From assembly GCA_020832185.1 (NCBI GenBank), contig JAFIFE010000011.1, positions 241,432 through 305,431 on the forward strand: a stretch of DNA of 64,000 bases, read 5' to 3'. Source of the DNA: Alkalibacterium sp. (lineage in GTDB: Bacteria > Bacillota > Bacilli > Lactobacillales > Carnobacteriaceae_A). Positions 42,947-51,535 of this stretch are shown here, piece by piece. Every line of letters begins with the position of its first letter. Within the stretch, counting starts at the first letter, position 1. Below the pieces are notes generated by a model. That model was not told the DNA's origin, searched no databases, and saw nothing but the letters and a program-made list of their open reading frames with translations. Made by a program: the position numbers and the translations under genes.

Positions 42947-45691
42947 TTAGTCTTTGCTATAAGGAGTGGTTTTTGGTTTTTTCAGATCAACAAGTGCCAA
43001 AGTAATTCCTACCAGACTAAGTGCCAGTCCTACACTCATATAGGGCGTTCGGTAAGTCAGTTCAATCCTATTTTCACCTTCATCTAAACTAATCCCTACG
43101 AACCCGACATTCGCTTTAAGCACATCCCGCTGCTGCCCATTTACAGTCGCTGACCATCCAGTAGAGAACGGTATTGACGTCACTAAGATTTCATTAGCAG
43201 CGGCATCAACATTTCCTTCTATACGGTCGTTTGAAAATAGATCGATGTCTAACGCTCGTTCATTTTTCTCGGAAGCAATGCGTTCATCTTCCTGCGCGCT
43301 GACAGGCAAAGCATAAACGGAAATATCATCAAGTGAATATATCCCAGGACGATCGACTGTAATCTGAACCTGATCTATATCATCAGTTTCAGTCATATGG
43401 CCCATATTAAAGAGCATGTGCTCCCTATGGAAATAAGAACTGAAACTGTATTTATCTGACTGATAGATACTTTTCACTTGCTGGCCATCAGAGACTGACA
43501 ATCGGTAATTCATAGACTGGCGCAGCCATGGCGACTCGTCTAAAGGATGATAATCCAGTCCCTCAAACCGTATGAACCACTCGTGACCGATCAGTTCTTC
43601 AGGCTCATCCAGAATGAGCGTGAACTCCGTCTGTGCTTCCTGAATCTGAATGTCGCTGTCAGGTAAACTGACCGGATCATTCCCAGAATCCAGCACCTCA
43701 TAATCCAGTTCTCTCACAGAAGCCCCATCAGGTGATGTCTCAATGGACAATTCCTGAAAAACAGTATCCTCCAGTACCACATTCTCCACTAAAGAGGATT
43801 CTCTTTCCACGGCGTTCAAATTCATAAACTCTTGTTCAGACAGTGCGTTCCCAATTGCGTAAGCAAAGGGATACGCATTCGGTGTTTCTGCTAGAATGTA
43901 GTCCTCGTTTTGATTGTTTTCCAACTCTTCAACTACTTCATACCCAAAAGGAAGGAATGATTCATTCTCAGCTGCCGTAATGATATAGTTAACGCCTAGC
44001 AGGTGGTTAGCTATACGTCTGTCATCTACACCATTTCTTAGAGGTTGAATCAGCTGGAAGCCAGTCGTTTCAATTGTACTTGCAAAATCCGTCAGATTAC
44101 CGTTCGTAACCGATAAATAGGAATTCAATCCCATTACGTCAAGGTAGATAAACTGATTTCTGACATGGTTGTCTTGCGAAGTGACACCTACACGATATGG
44201 CTCGGTCCCCCTTTCAGGTAAATAATCCGGTCCATCCGCTAAAACTTGTCGGTATTCTTCTTCAGCTGTGCCGTAAGGAATAGAGCCTTCCATTGCATTC
44301 ATTCCAAATGGATAATAATAGTACATAGCATTAGCTGCCATATTGATCATCACAAACCCGATCAGCAGACGGCTTTCTTTTAGAAAAGACAAACTGTTAT
44401 GCATTGACCGTTTGAAATAGCCCAGCAGTCCCCATCCGAGGAGAACGGGAAAGAGCATAGTTGGAAGAGGGTCCCCGAAATAAGCCCACGCTATAATAGT
44501 CAAAACAGAAAACACACTCATTACCCACATCATCTTCTTCAGATAAGCCCCTTCAATCTGTTTTAGATTGTCTAGAAAATACCCTAAAGCCAACGAAAAA
44601 AAGAAAGGCAGTGCAAAAGAAAAACGATTATACGGACCGGAAAATCCATTCATCATCGACCCGAAAAAAGGAAATAACAGCAGTACAAACAACACTATAA
44701 TGGTTGTTTTGATGTAACGATAATGTGGTTTTTTCCAAATATACACAAAACCAAATACTGATAAAATAGGTAGTCCACCAATTAGCCAGAAGTAACTCCC
44801 CGGACTGATCGAATGCTGCACCAAAGCTAAATAATACTCCAAGGGGTAAAACAGTAAGTTGATGCCTGTTTCTCCTGACTCCCTAGATGAGTCGAGGAAA
44901 CCAACTACCATCGGCAGAAAAAGACCCGCTGATATTAGCAACCCTACACTATATCCGTACGCAGCCTTTAAAAATGCTTTTAAGAAAATTGACCAGTCCC
45001 ATTTGGAGTGGAGATAAGCAAATCTTATCATGGCGTATAGAACAGTTAAAAGCGTTAATTTATAGAAAAAGTAAAAGTTACTCAGGGCACTTAAGGCTAC
45101 TGCAAAGACAAATAAGCGACTTGATTTGCCTTGTAAAATTTTTTCGATTCCCAAACATAACAAAGGATACCAAATCAGAGGGAGCAGAAAGAAAGGATGT
45201 CGTGTGACATTAAATACGACAAAATGTGTAAATGAATACGCAATCGCTGCAGCCAGACTAGAGTGGTGAGATAGGTGCTGGCTCTTTAGAAAGAAGATAA
45301 AGCTTACTCCAACAGCCCAGATACGGAGCAGTGTAAGCACATGATAAGCCAGTTCCATTAATGAAGCTGGGAACAGGAGTCCTAAATAAACGAAGGGATC
45401 TCCTATGACATAATAGCCATAAGAATACAAAACGTCCGCACCCATTCCGATGTTCCAGTCCCAAAAAGATACCCCTTCTCCACTTATCGCGCCTCTCAAT
45501 TTAGATATATAGTCATAGAACAACTGATAATGCTGGGTAAAGCCATCGTTTTCCCAGATAAAAGAAGTGCCTGTCCAGACGAAAAAACTGTAAATCAAAC
45601 AGATCATGACCAGAAAAAGGCCAGAATACACTAAAAATGTACGACTGGAAATACTATTTCTATTAATTTTAGGGCTAGTCTTTTGATGCAT
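42947..45691 (-). CDS. YfhO family membrane glycosyltransferase
   Basis: This polytopic protein of 914 residues has about 13 helices in the first 480 residues, a large extracellular part (about 480-880) and a final helix. NDGFTQHYQLFYDYI early on and FWDWNIGMGADVLYSYGYY are typical of the YfhO family (GT-C fold). In Bacillus and Listeria YfhO transfers a sugar from undecaprenyl phosphate to lipoteichoic acid, after CsbB-type charging and GtrA-type flipping. Here the three genes are in order. The start is ATG 45691 after AGAGGAATCCC. It overlaps the gtrA end by 17 bases. Confidence 0.88.
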   Translation of the reverse strand: MHQKTSPKINRNSISSRTFLVYSGLFLVMICLIYSFFVWTGTSFIWENDGFTQHYQLFYDYISKLRGAISGEGVSFWDWNIGMGADVLYSYGYYVIGDPFVYLGLLFPASLMELAYHVLTLLRIWAVGVSFIFFLKSQHLSHHSSLAAAIAYSFTHFVVFNVTRHPFFLLPLIWYPLLCLGIEKILQGKSSRLFVFAVALSALSNFYFFYKLTLLTVLYAMIRFAYLHSKWDWSIFLKAFLKAAYGYSVGLLISAGLFLPMVVGFLDSSRESGETGINLLFYPLEYYLALVQHSISPGSYFWLIGGLPILSVFGFVYIWKKPHYRYIKTTIIVLFVLLLFPFFGSMMNGFSGPYNRFSFALPFFFSLALGYFLDNLKQIEGAYLKKMMWVMSVFSVLTIIAWAYFGDPLPTMLFPVLLGWGLLGYFKRSMHNSLSFLKESRLLIGFVMINMAANAMYYYYPFGMNAMEGSIPYGTAEEEYRQVLADGPDYLPERGTEPYRVGVTSQDNHVRNQFIYLDVMGLNSYLSVTNGNLTDFASTIETTGFQLIQPLRNGVDDRRIANHLLGVNYIITAAENESFLPFGYEVVEELENNQNEDYILAETPNAYPFAYAIGNALSEQEFMNLNAVERESSLVENVVLEDTVFQELSIETSPDGASVRELDYEVLDSGNDPVSLPDSDIQIQEAQTEFTLILDEPEELIGHEWFIRFEGLDYHPLDESPWLRQSMNYRLSVSDGQQVKSIYQSDKYSFSSYFHREHMLFNMGHMTETDDIDQVQITVDRPGIYSLDDISVYALPVSAQEDERIASEKNERALDIDLFSNDRIEGNVDAAANEILVTSIPFSTGWSATVNGQQRDVLKANVGFVGISLDEGENRIELTYRTPYMSVGLALSLVGITLALVDLKKPKTTPYSKD

Positions 45692-46100
45692 TGGGATTCC
45701 TCTTTCTAAACACAATAAATTTGCTGAATGCATAATTGAGCAGTACGACCACTACTTCGGTCAAAATTTTGGACACATTGGTATTTAAGTGAAAAAAGGA
45801 TACCAATACCCACATGCTTAACATATCATACAGACCAGAACTCAAGCGAAATCCGGCAAATAAAGCAAACTCCTGAAGTAAGCCTTTGAAATCTGCGGAC
45901 TTAGACTTAAATACGAATTTTTTATTCATATAGAAAGCGAATAAAATCGCAACGACTATAGACAGTGCATTGGCAACTAGGTAAGATATTCCGATCACAG
46001 TATCAAAAAAGAAAAATACAGCAAAATTAACGATCGTCGTCAGTACACCTACAAAAATATAATCTATCCATTGATGGTACTTCTCATATAAGTTCTTCAT
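45675..46100 (-). CDS. GtrA family membrane protein (lipid-linked sugar flippase)
   Basis: This 141-residue protein has four membrane helices. The start YHQWIDYIFVGVLTTIVNFAV and the middle NALSIVVAILFAFYMNKKFVF are diagnostic for GtrA. Family members are thought to flip undecaprenyl-phosphate sugars to the outer face. It overlaps the interrupted GT2 upstream by four bases (ATGA) and yfhO downstream, which supports coupled expression of the three components. Confidence 0.88.
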   Translation of the reverse strand: MKNLYEKYHQWIDYIFVGVLTTIVNFAVFFFFDTVIGISYLVANALSIVVAILFAFYMNKKFVFKSKSADFKGLLQEFALFAGFRLSSGLYDMLSMWVLVSFFHLNTNVSKILTEVVVVLLNYAFSKFIVFRKRNPNASKD

Positions 46101-47071
46101 GACAAATCTTCCTTATGGTCATCGATTGGTTCTTTAATCGAGTGAACACCCGATTTTTCTCTAACAAAATAGGGGGGTCTGTTTTTCGTTTCAATAAACA
46201 CTCTACCCAGATATTCACCAATGACACCAAGTGAAATGAGTTGTATTCCTCCAAGGAATAGAATACCTGCCAGCAAACTCGGATAACCTGCTACATCTGT
46301 CCCCCAGAATAGGGTTCTCACAATTTCAATCAGTAAATATACAAACGAGAAAAACGAGATAGTAAATCCCACATATGACCAGACTTTCAAAGGAATCGTA
46401 CTATACGATGTGATCCCGTCCACTGCAAGCTTGAAGAGTTTGGCGAAATTCCATTTTGTCTGACCTGCTGCTCGCTCATCAGCAACATAAGTCAGCTGTT
46501 TCTTTTTAAAGCCGATCCATCCATACATTCCTTTTGTGTACCGTTCACTTTCTCTTAATTCACGAAGCGCCAGTACACATTTTCTATCCAGCAGACGAAA
46601 ATCCCCGGCAAGAGGATAAACCTTTTCAGTCGTCATTTTCTGAATCAACTGCTAATAAATCTTCGAGGTCCAGTTTTTAAAAAAACTTTCGCCTTCTCTA
46701 TCGACCCGAACAGCATATATATCGTCGTACCCTTTCTCCCACCATTTGACCATTTCCAGAATCAATTCCGGTGGCTGCTGCAGATCTCCATCGATAACGA
46801 CTACAGCATCTCCATCGGCATAGTCGAACCCTGCCAGCATAGCCAACTCTTTTCCGAAATTTCTGGATAAGTCCACATACTTCACTTTTGAGTCTTTTAC
46901 AGCGATTTCTTTAATTCTTTCTAAAGTCTGATCTTCACTTCCATCATTTACAAATAAATAGTCACACGTAATGTTGACCAGCTGACTACTCATATGGTCC
47001 AATCGCTCAACTAATTGAGAAAGTACTTCTTCTTCATTGAATATAGGTATGACTATTGTTAGTGTTCTCAT
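46097..47071 (-). pseudogene. CsbB/GtrB-like GT2 glycosyltransferase interrupted by an amber codon
   Basis: Two ORFs form one family-2 glycosyltransferase of about 324 residues in the same frame, split only by TAG at 46652-46654. The N-terminal half starts MRTLTIVIPIFNEEEVLSQL (ATG 47071 after GGAGG) and carries DGDLQQPPELI and AVRVDREGESFFKNW. The C-terminal half has GDFRLLDRK, GWIGFKKKQLTYVADERAAG and two membrane helices. Homologues read a Tyr or similar codon where TAG stands. One base change explains it. It may be a pseudogene, a sequencing error or a readthrough case. It would charge undecaprenyl phosphate with a sugar for GtrA and YfhO. Confidence 0.85.
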
Positions 47072-47234
47072 TTTTTCCTCCACATATAGGCGACCTGACC
47101 TCATTGCTCATGTTAGATCAGGTAAATTTTAACATCAGTACATTGTATCATGTTGTATAAGAAATTGCTTTTTTTATGCTATTTTTACTTATTTATAATT
47201 TTTTCAGACTACCGTAAAGAACAGTACACACGTA

Positions 47235-47284
47235 AAAAAATACAGTAACTAAGTTAAGAAGATAGCTTAGTCACTGTATTTTTT
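47235..47284 (-). terminator. Terminator after the GT2 synthase operon
   Basis: AAATACAGTAACTAAG pairs with CTTAGTCACTGTATTT (one mismatch) and is flanked by A and T runs. It lies about 35 bases after the stop at 47319 and separates the two polysaccharide operons. Confidence 0.85.
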
Positions 47285-47318
47285 AGATAAATGTTAACTA
47301 GTATGCTTATGGTTTACC

Positions 47319-48746
47319 TTACTCTTTATTGTCAGGGCTGAATTTTGTACGAGTCATTTCGCCCCAGACTTGATTTTTTTTGCTGTAACTAATGAAAGCC
47401 GTGAACCGCCACCAGGTCGTCAACTGTCTGTATCCGAAATTTTCCATTATGCTGTATGCAATCAGCAGTAAATAATCTTTGATATCGGAATACTTTGAGA
47501 AATTATATTCATCCAGCAGAATCGCACTGCTTGATAAGAAAATACCATACAGTATGGATATTGCCAAGAATAGCATAAAGAATTCAAGATTAATGATACC
47601 CAACCAGAATGATAGTGCAAACGAAAAATACCCAAGTATCTCTACGACTGCTCCAAGCATTTCCACTAAGAAATAATAAGGCATGGCTATTAATCCGACT
47701 GTTCCATATCTAGGATTAAATAGCATTTTCTTGTGATTCAATAAACTGTCCATGAGTCCACTATGCCAGCGTTTCCGCTGACTTTTTAATACGCTTAGTT
47801 GTTCAGGCACCTGAGTCCAGCACACAGGATCCGGGACGAATACTATTTTATATTTCCTTTTGCTTTCTCTCATAAGACGATGGATTTTTACGATCAGTTC
47901 CATATCTTCCCCAATCGTATCTTCTGTGTAGCCACCCGCTTCAATGACCATGCTTTTTTTAAATACACCAAATGCGCCCGAGACGATCAGCAGGGCATTT
48001 AAATTGCCCAGCCCCAGTCTTCCAAACAGAAAAGCTCTAAGGTATTCTACCGTCTGATAGCGCGCCAGTGTATTTTTACTTAATCTGACTGATTCTATAA
48101 ATCCTTTATCAACAGTACAGTCATTTACGGGTCTGATTACCCCTCCGGAAACAACAACCTCAGGATCTTCGACGAATGGACGAATGACTTTTGTCAGCGA
48201 ATCTCTTTCAATAATAGAGTCGGCATCAATGGATGTAATGATGGGATACTTGGAAATATTGATACCTGCATTAAGCGCGTCAGCTTTCCCGCCGTTTTCT
48301 TTGTCCACTATGATAATATTTTCAAACAAAGCAGACAGGTATATCCCTTTTACGTCTTTAGTATTGATTTTTTTCCTGTAGGGCATTTCTATTTTCTTGA
48401 GGTTAAACTCACTGATCAGTTCCTCCAGAGTAGAATCTTTTGACCCATCGTTGACAATAATCAGCTGGAATTCGTTATATGCCAGACTCAACAAGGCTTT
48501 AACATTATCCACAACGGTCTCGGCCTCATTGTAGCAGGGGACAACTATCGATAAGGGAGGAGTATAAGTTGATGTAGCCATGTCATCATACGACCAATAC
48601 TCCTTCTTCTTTCGGTCAACATAAAGTGCACGAATCGAGACGATAAACAACAGTGCATAAAAGGTGTTGATCGAAATGACATAGTACAGGACAAAGTAAT
48701 TAAAACCAGTGATAAGCTCCAGTAAAAAATCTGTAAATAAACTCAT
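47319..48746 (-). CDS. Processive GT2 glycosyltransferase (polysaccharide synthase)
   Basis: This membrane glycosyltransferase of 475 residues resembles PgaC/BcsA-type synthases. One or two helices precede a cytoplasmic catalytic domain: PPLSIVVPCYNEAETVVDN, ITSIDADSIIERD (D-x-D), TIGEDMELIVKIHR (E-D acid/base) and QRKRWHSG (Q-x-x-R-W). Three to four C-terminal helices follow. The full motif set marks a processive enzyme that polymerises and extrudes a beta-linked chain. No PilZ domain is seen. It is the last gene of the operon with the HEAT, Hpt-REC-GADEF-REC and large extracellular proteins. Confidence 0.88.
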   Translation of the reverse strand: MSLFTDFLLELITGFNYFVLYYVISINTFYALLFIVSIRALYVDRKKKEYWSYDDMATSTYTPPLSIVVPCYNEAETVVDNVKALLSLAYNEFQLIIVNDGSKDSTLEELISEFNLKKIEMPYRKKINTKDVKGIYLSALFENIIIVDKENGGKADALNAGINISKYPIITSIDADSIIERDSLTKVIRPFVEDPEVVVSGGVIRPVNDCTVDKGFIESVRLSKNTLARYQTVEYLRAFLFGRLGLGNLNALLIVSGAFGVFKKSMVIEAGGYTEDTIGEDMELIVKIHRLMRESKRKYKIVFVPDPVCWTQVPEQLSVLKSQRKRWHSGLMDSLLNHKKMLFNPRYGTVGLIAMPYYFLVEMLGAVVEILGYFSFALSFWLGIINLEFFMLFLAISILYGIFLSSSAILLDEYNFSKYSDIKDYLLLIAYSIMENFGYRQLTTWWRFTAFISYSKKNQVWGEMTRTKFSPDNKE

Positions 48747-48808
48747 TGTGACCTCCTGACTTTCAAAGTAAATGATATCTAGTTCGTTTCCTCATAGTTT
48801 AGAAAAAG

Positions 48809-49852
48809 TCAGTCTAGTCCCTCTCTTTGTAAAACAGCACTGGCTGCATCTCTCGCAAAAGGGTCCGCAGCATCCAGTAAATCTGTCAATGCTCCCTTTC
48901 CTTTTATACCAAGTACAATGAGTGATTCTGCGGCATTATGTCTGACCTGCCAGTTCGAATCGCTCATAAAGTCTTTCAAAATGGATACAGATAAGTCAGA
49001 GTTAACTTTTTTCAGAAATTTTGCCAGAAAAGCCCTCACTTCCCACTCAGTGTCCTCTTTTAATGAGAGAATACCTTTCAAGTAGAGATCATCACCTATA
49101 TTTCCTATCCTGTTTGCCGCTTTAATTGCAGCGATTCTCAATTCTTTCTGAGGCTCACTGATCATTTTTCTGATCCATAAAATGCTGGCCTGATAGTGTC
49201 TTTTACCGAGTTCTTCCATTGCAATCACTTGTAAAAAAAGGTCGTTCGATCGCATGCAGTCATCCAGACTCTCTTCAATGTTTCCTTCAACGAGTTCAAG
49301 CAAAGATAATACTTGATTTTTACCCATTCTTTTTCCGTCTGATACTTCTTTTAGAATCTCTTTGAGATAGTAATGATCAGCTATTTTGATTAGGCTTTTA
49401 GATGTGACAAAGAGCAAATCATGATCTGTCGTTTCAAGCTGCTGAAGTAATACTCTGGACATAGAGTCCAGCCGGTATTCTCCTGCCAAGTATGTGCCTG
49501 TCTTTTTTTTCCATATATTTTTACTGTTCAGGTATAGTTCTACCTTTGCAACAGTTGCCTCTTGATCAGCCTGATTTATTATCAATGACTGTTTAGCTTC
49601 AGAGATATAAGCATTGTAATCTAAAATCAGTTCCTGAAACACTTTTTTTTCCAGGAAGGTGTTTGGTTTTAACGGTACTTGATTGTCTTCACTTGTCAAA
49701 AATAAAACAAACTTGTCCTCATAGTCTTTTCTTATTTCCTTTTTTTTCACGTTCATTCTGTTCATCACTATTTTTTTAATTAATACAAATACAAAAATGC
49801 TTAAGTTTATTAATAGTAGACTAATTAAAAATAGCCAGATCATATCTGTCAT
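48809..49852 (-). CDS. Membrane-anchored HEAT-repeat protein
   Basis: The 347-residue protein has one N-terminal membrane helix (MIWLFLISLLLINLSIFVFV) and a cytoplasmic domain. Its last 200 residues form HEAT/PBS-lyase-like helical repeats (DDCMRSNDLFLQVIAMEELG, KELRIAAIKAANRIG, WEVRAFLAKFLKKV, WQVRHNAAESLIVLG). Such solenoids are protein-binding platforms. Between the signalling protein and the synthase gene, it may link signal state to the membrane enzyme. That role is inferred from position. Confidence 0.82.
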   Translation of the reverse strand: MTDMIWLFLISLLLINLSIFVFVLIKKIVMNRMNVKKKEIRKDYEDKFVLFLTSEDNQVPLKPNTFLEKKVFQELILDYNAYISEAKQSLIINQADQEATVAKVELYLNSKNIWKKKTGTYLAGEYRLDSMSRVLLQQLETTDHDLLFVTSKSLIKIADHYYLKEILKEVSDGKRMGKNQVLSLLELVEGNIEESLDDCMRSNDLFLQVIAMEELGKRHYQASILWIRKMISEPQKELRIAAIKAANRIGNIGDDLYLKGILSLKEDTEWEVRAFLAKFLKKVNSDLSVSILKDFMSDSNWQVRHNAAESLIVLGIKGKGALTDLLDAADPFARDAASAVLQREGLD

Positions 49853-49870
49853 TATGTTCTTATCCTACTT

Positions 49871-51490
49871 TCAAGAGGTCAGTATTTTTTTAATTTTATG
49901 CTCCAGCACATCCAGTGAAAATGGTTTTTTAAAGAAATCATCTGCTCCCAGTCTTAAACTTTCCATAACTGTAGCTTCACTCTGCTTTCCGGAAATCATA
50001 ATAATCTTCGGATCATTTCTGGGATGACTGTCTTTGAATGTTTTAAGCACTTCGATTCCAGTAACTTTAGGCAGCATGATATCAAGTAATATCAGATCAT
50101 ATTCATTACTACTTAATTTACTCAGTGCCTCCTGACCGTCTTTAGCATAGTCTACTTCGTACCCCAGATAACTAAGTCTAGTCTTTATGATGTTGGCCAG
50201 CAGCAGTTCGTCATCTACTACCAAAATTTTATTTTTAGATCCTGCGGTCGACTGATTTTGAATAACGGTCTGGTTTTTGCCGTTCTCTTTGGCAACATAT
50301 AAGGCCTTATCGGCTTCTTCAAGAAGCTTCGTTTTATTCAAAGCGCCATTTGTGTATTCCGCAATTCCAGAACTGAATGAAAGAATCAGCTCAGTCTGGT
50401 TGTCAGATGATTTAAATGGGTAAGAAAACAGCCCTTCTCTTATTTTATCAGTCGTTATTTTAGCTTCCTCCCCGTTCATTTCGGGGAATAAAACGAGAAA
50501 CTCATCTGCTCCGAAGCGAAACACTTTGCTTTCTGGTTCAAGGTGCTCGCCTATTATTTCTACAAAACAAAGTAACAGATAATCCCCAAACCGCTTGCCA
50601 TAGCTTTCGTTTATAGATTTAAAATCATCTAAATCGATAAAAGCGACTGAGAAAGCTTTTCCGTTTTCCTGAAAATTCTGTTTTTCTTTTTCATAAAACT
50701 CAATAAACTCTTTTCGCGAGTAAGCTTTAATTGATTCATCTTTACTGCTGGTTTTTAACGATGTGTTTGTATCATTCAACGACGCATTGACAACTGAAAA
50801 CAGCTGATCTCTATCCACAGGTTTCTTAATATACAGCTGTTCATTCTCATAACCAGCATCATCTGGTTCAGTCATAAATAAAATGGGCGTACTGTTGTTA
50901 ATAGCGGTAATTTCTTTTGTTATATCTAACCCTGATTGCGTCAGTAATGTGTTATCAATGATTGCAAGATCCATTGTTTCCATTTCAAGATAACCTAAAA
51001 TATCCTCAGGATTGCTCGATAAGTGCACATCAAACCCATCTGCTGCCAGCAATTTCTTCAGATGAATCAAACTATCTAGATCATTGTCCATCACAAGTAT
51101 TTCACCTTTATCCGATTGATTTTCCGATTTCCGCTTTTCAGACTTATCTGAATCAGCCTCACTCAATTTTTCCTCAGATAAAGCTATTAGCTTTCCAGTT
51201 AGCTTGACCACATTAGAAATAAGGTCTGGATTTTCTGTCAGGTTCTCTTTCTGCTCTATCAATAAATTATCTATTTCCTGGGCTATGAGTGACATACTTA
51301 TCAGCTCAAGCGTTCCTGAAGTGCCTTTAACCTGGTGAAAAAACTCACGTAAAAAAGAGTAAGCCTCTTCGTTTCCATTAGTTAAGAATGCAATCAAATG
51401 TCTGGATACATGACCTATATTTTCTTTAATATCAATTAGATATTGTCTCTGACTTACCTTAATTATTTGCTCCATTCTATCATTCCTCAA
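49871..51490 (-). CDS. Hpt-REC-GGDEF(GADEF)-REC signalling protein
   Basis: Domains in order: an Hpt-like module (about residues 20-110) with the phospho-His motif HQVKGTSGTLEL; a receiver (about 135-240, ILVMDNDLDSLI...LAIIDNTLL) with an aberrant acidic pocket; a GGDEF domain (about 275-405) whose signature is FRFGADEFLVLF, with no RxxD inhibitory site; and a canonical receiver (ILVVDDELLLANII...LILLDIMLP...KKPFS). Start chosen is TTG 51490 behind AGGAGGG. ATG 51475 behind GAGG is nearly as good. No histidine kinase is nearby. It probably passes a phosphosignal to polysaccharide synthesis. Whether it makes or only binds cyclic di-GMP is open. Confidence 0.85.
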   Translation of the reverse strand: MRNDRMEQIIKVSQRQYLIDIKENIGHVSRHLIAFLTNGNEEAYSFLREFFHQVKGTSGTLELISMSLIAQEIDNLLIEQKENLTENPDLISNVVKLTGKLIALSEEKLSEADSDKSEKRKSENQSDKGEILVMDNDLDSLIHLKKLLAADGFDVHLSSNPEDILGYLEMETMDLAIIDNTLLTQSGLDITKEITAINNSTPILFMTEPDDAGYENEQLYIKKPVDRDQLFSVVNASLNDTNTSLKTSSKDESIKAYSRKEFIEFYEKEKQNFQENGKAFSVAFIDLDDFKSINESYGKRFGDYLLLCFVEIIGEHLEPESKVFRFGADEFLVLFPEMNGEEAKITTDKIREGLFSYPFKSSDNQTELILSFSSGIAEYTNGALNKTKLLEEADKALYVAKENGKNQTVIQNQSTAGSKNKILVVDDELLLANIIKTRLSYLGYEVDYAKDGQEALSKLSSNEYDLILLDIMLPKVTGIEVLKTFKDSHPRNDPKIIMISGKQSEATVMESLRLGADDFFKKPFSLDVLEHKIKKILTS

Positions 51491-51535
51491 AATATCCCTC
51501 CTGATAATAGGTGGTTTGGTATTCACTTCAACCCA

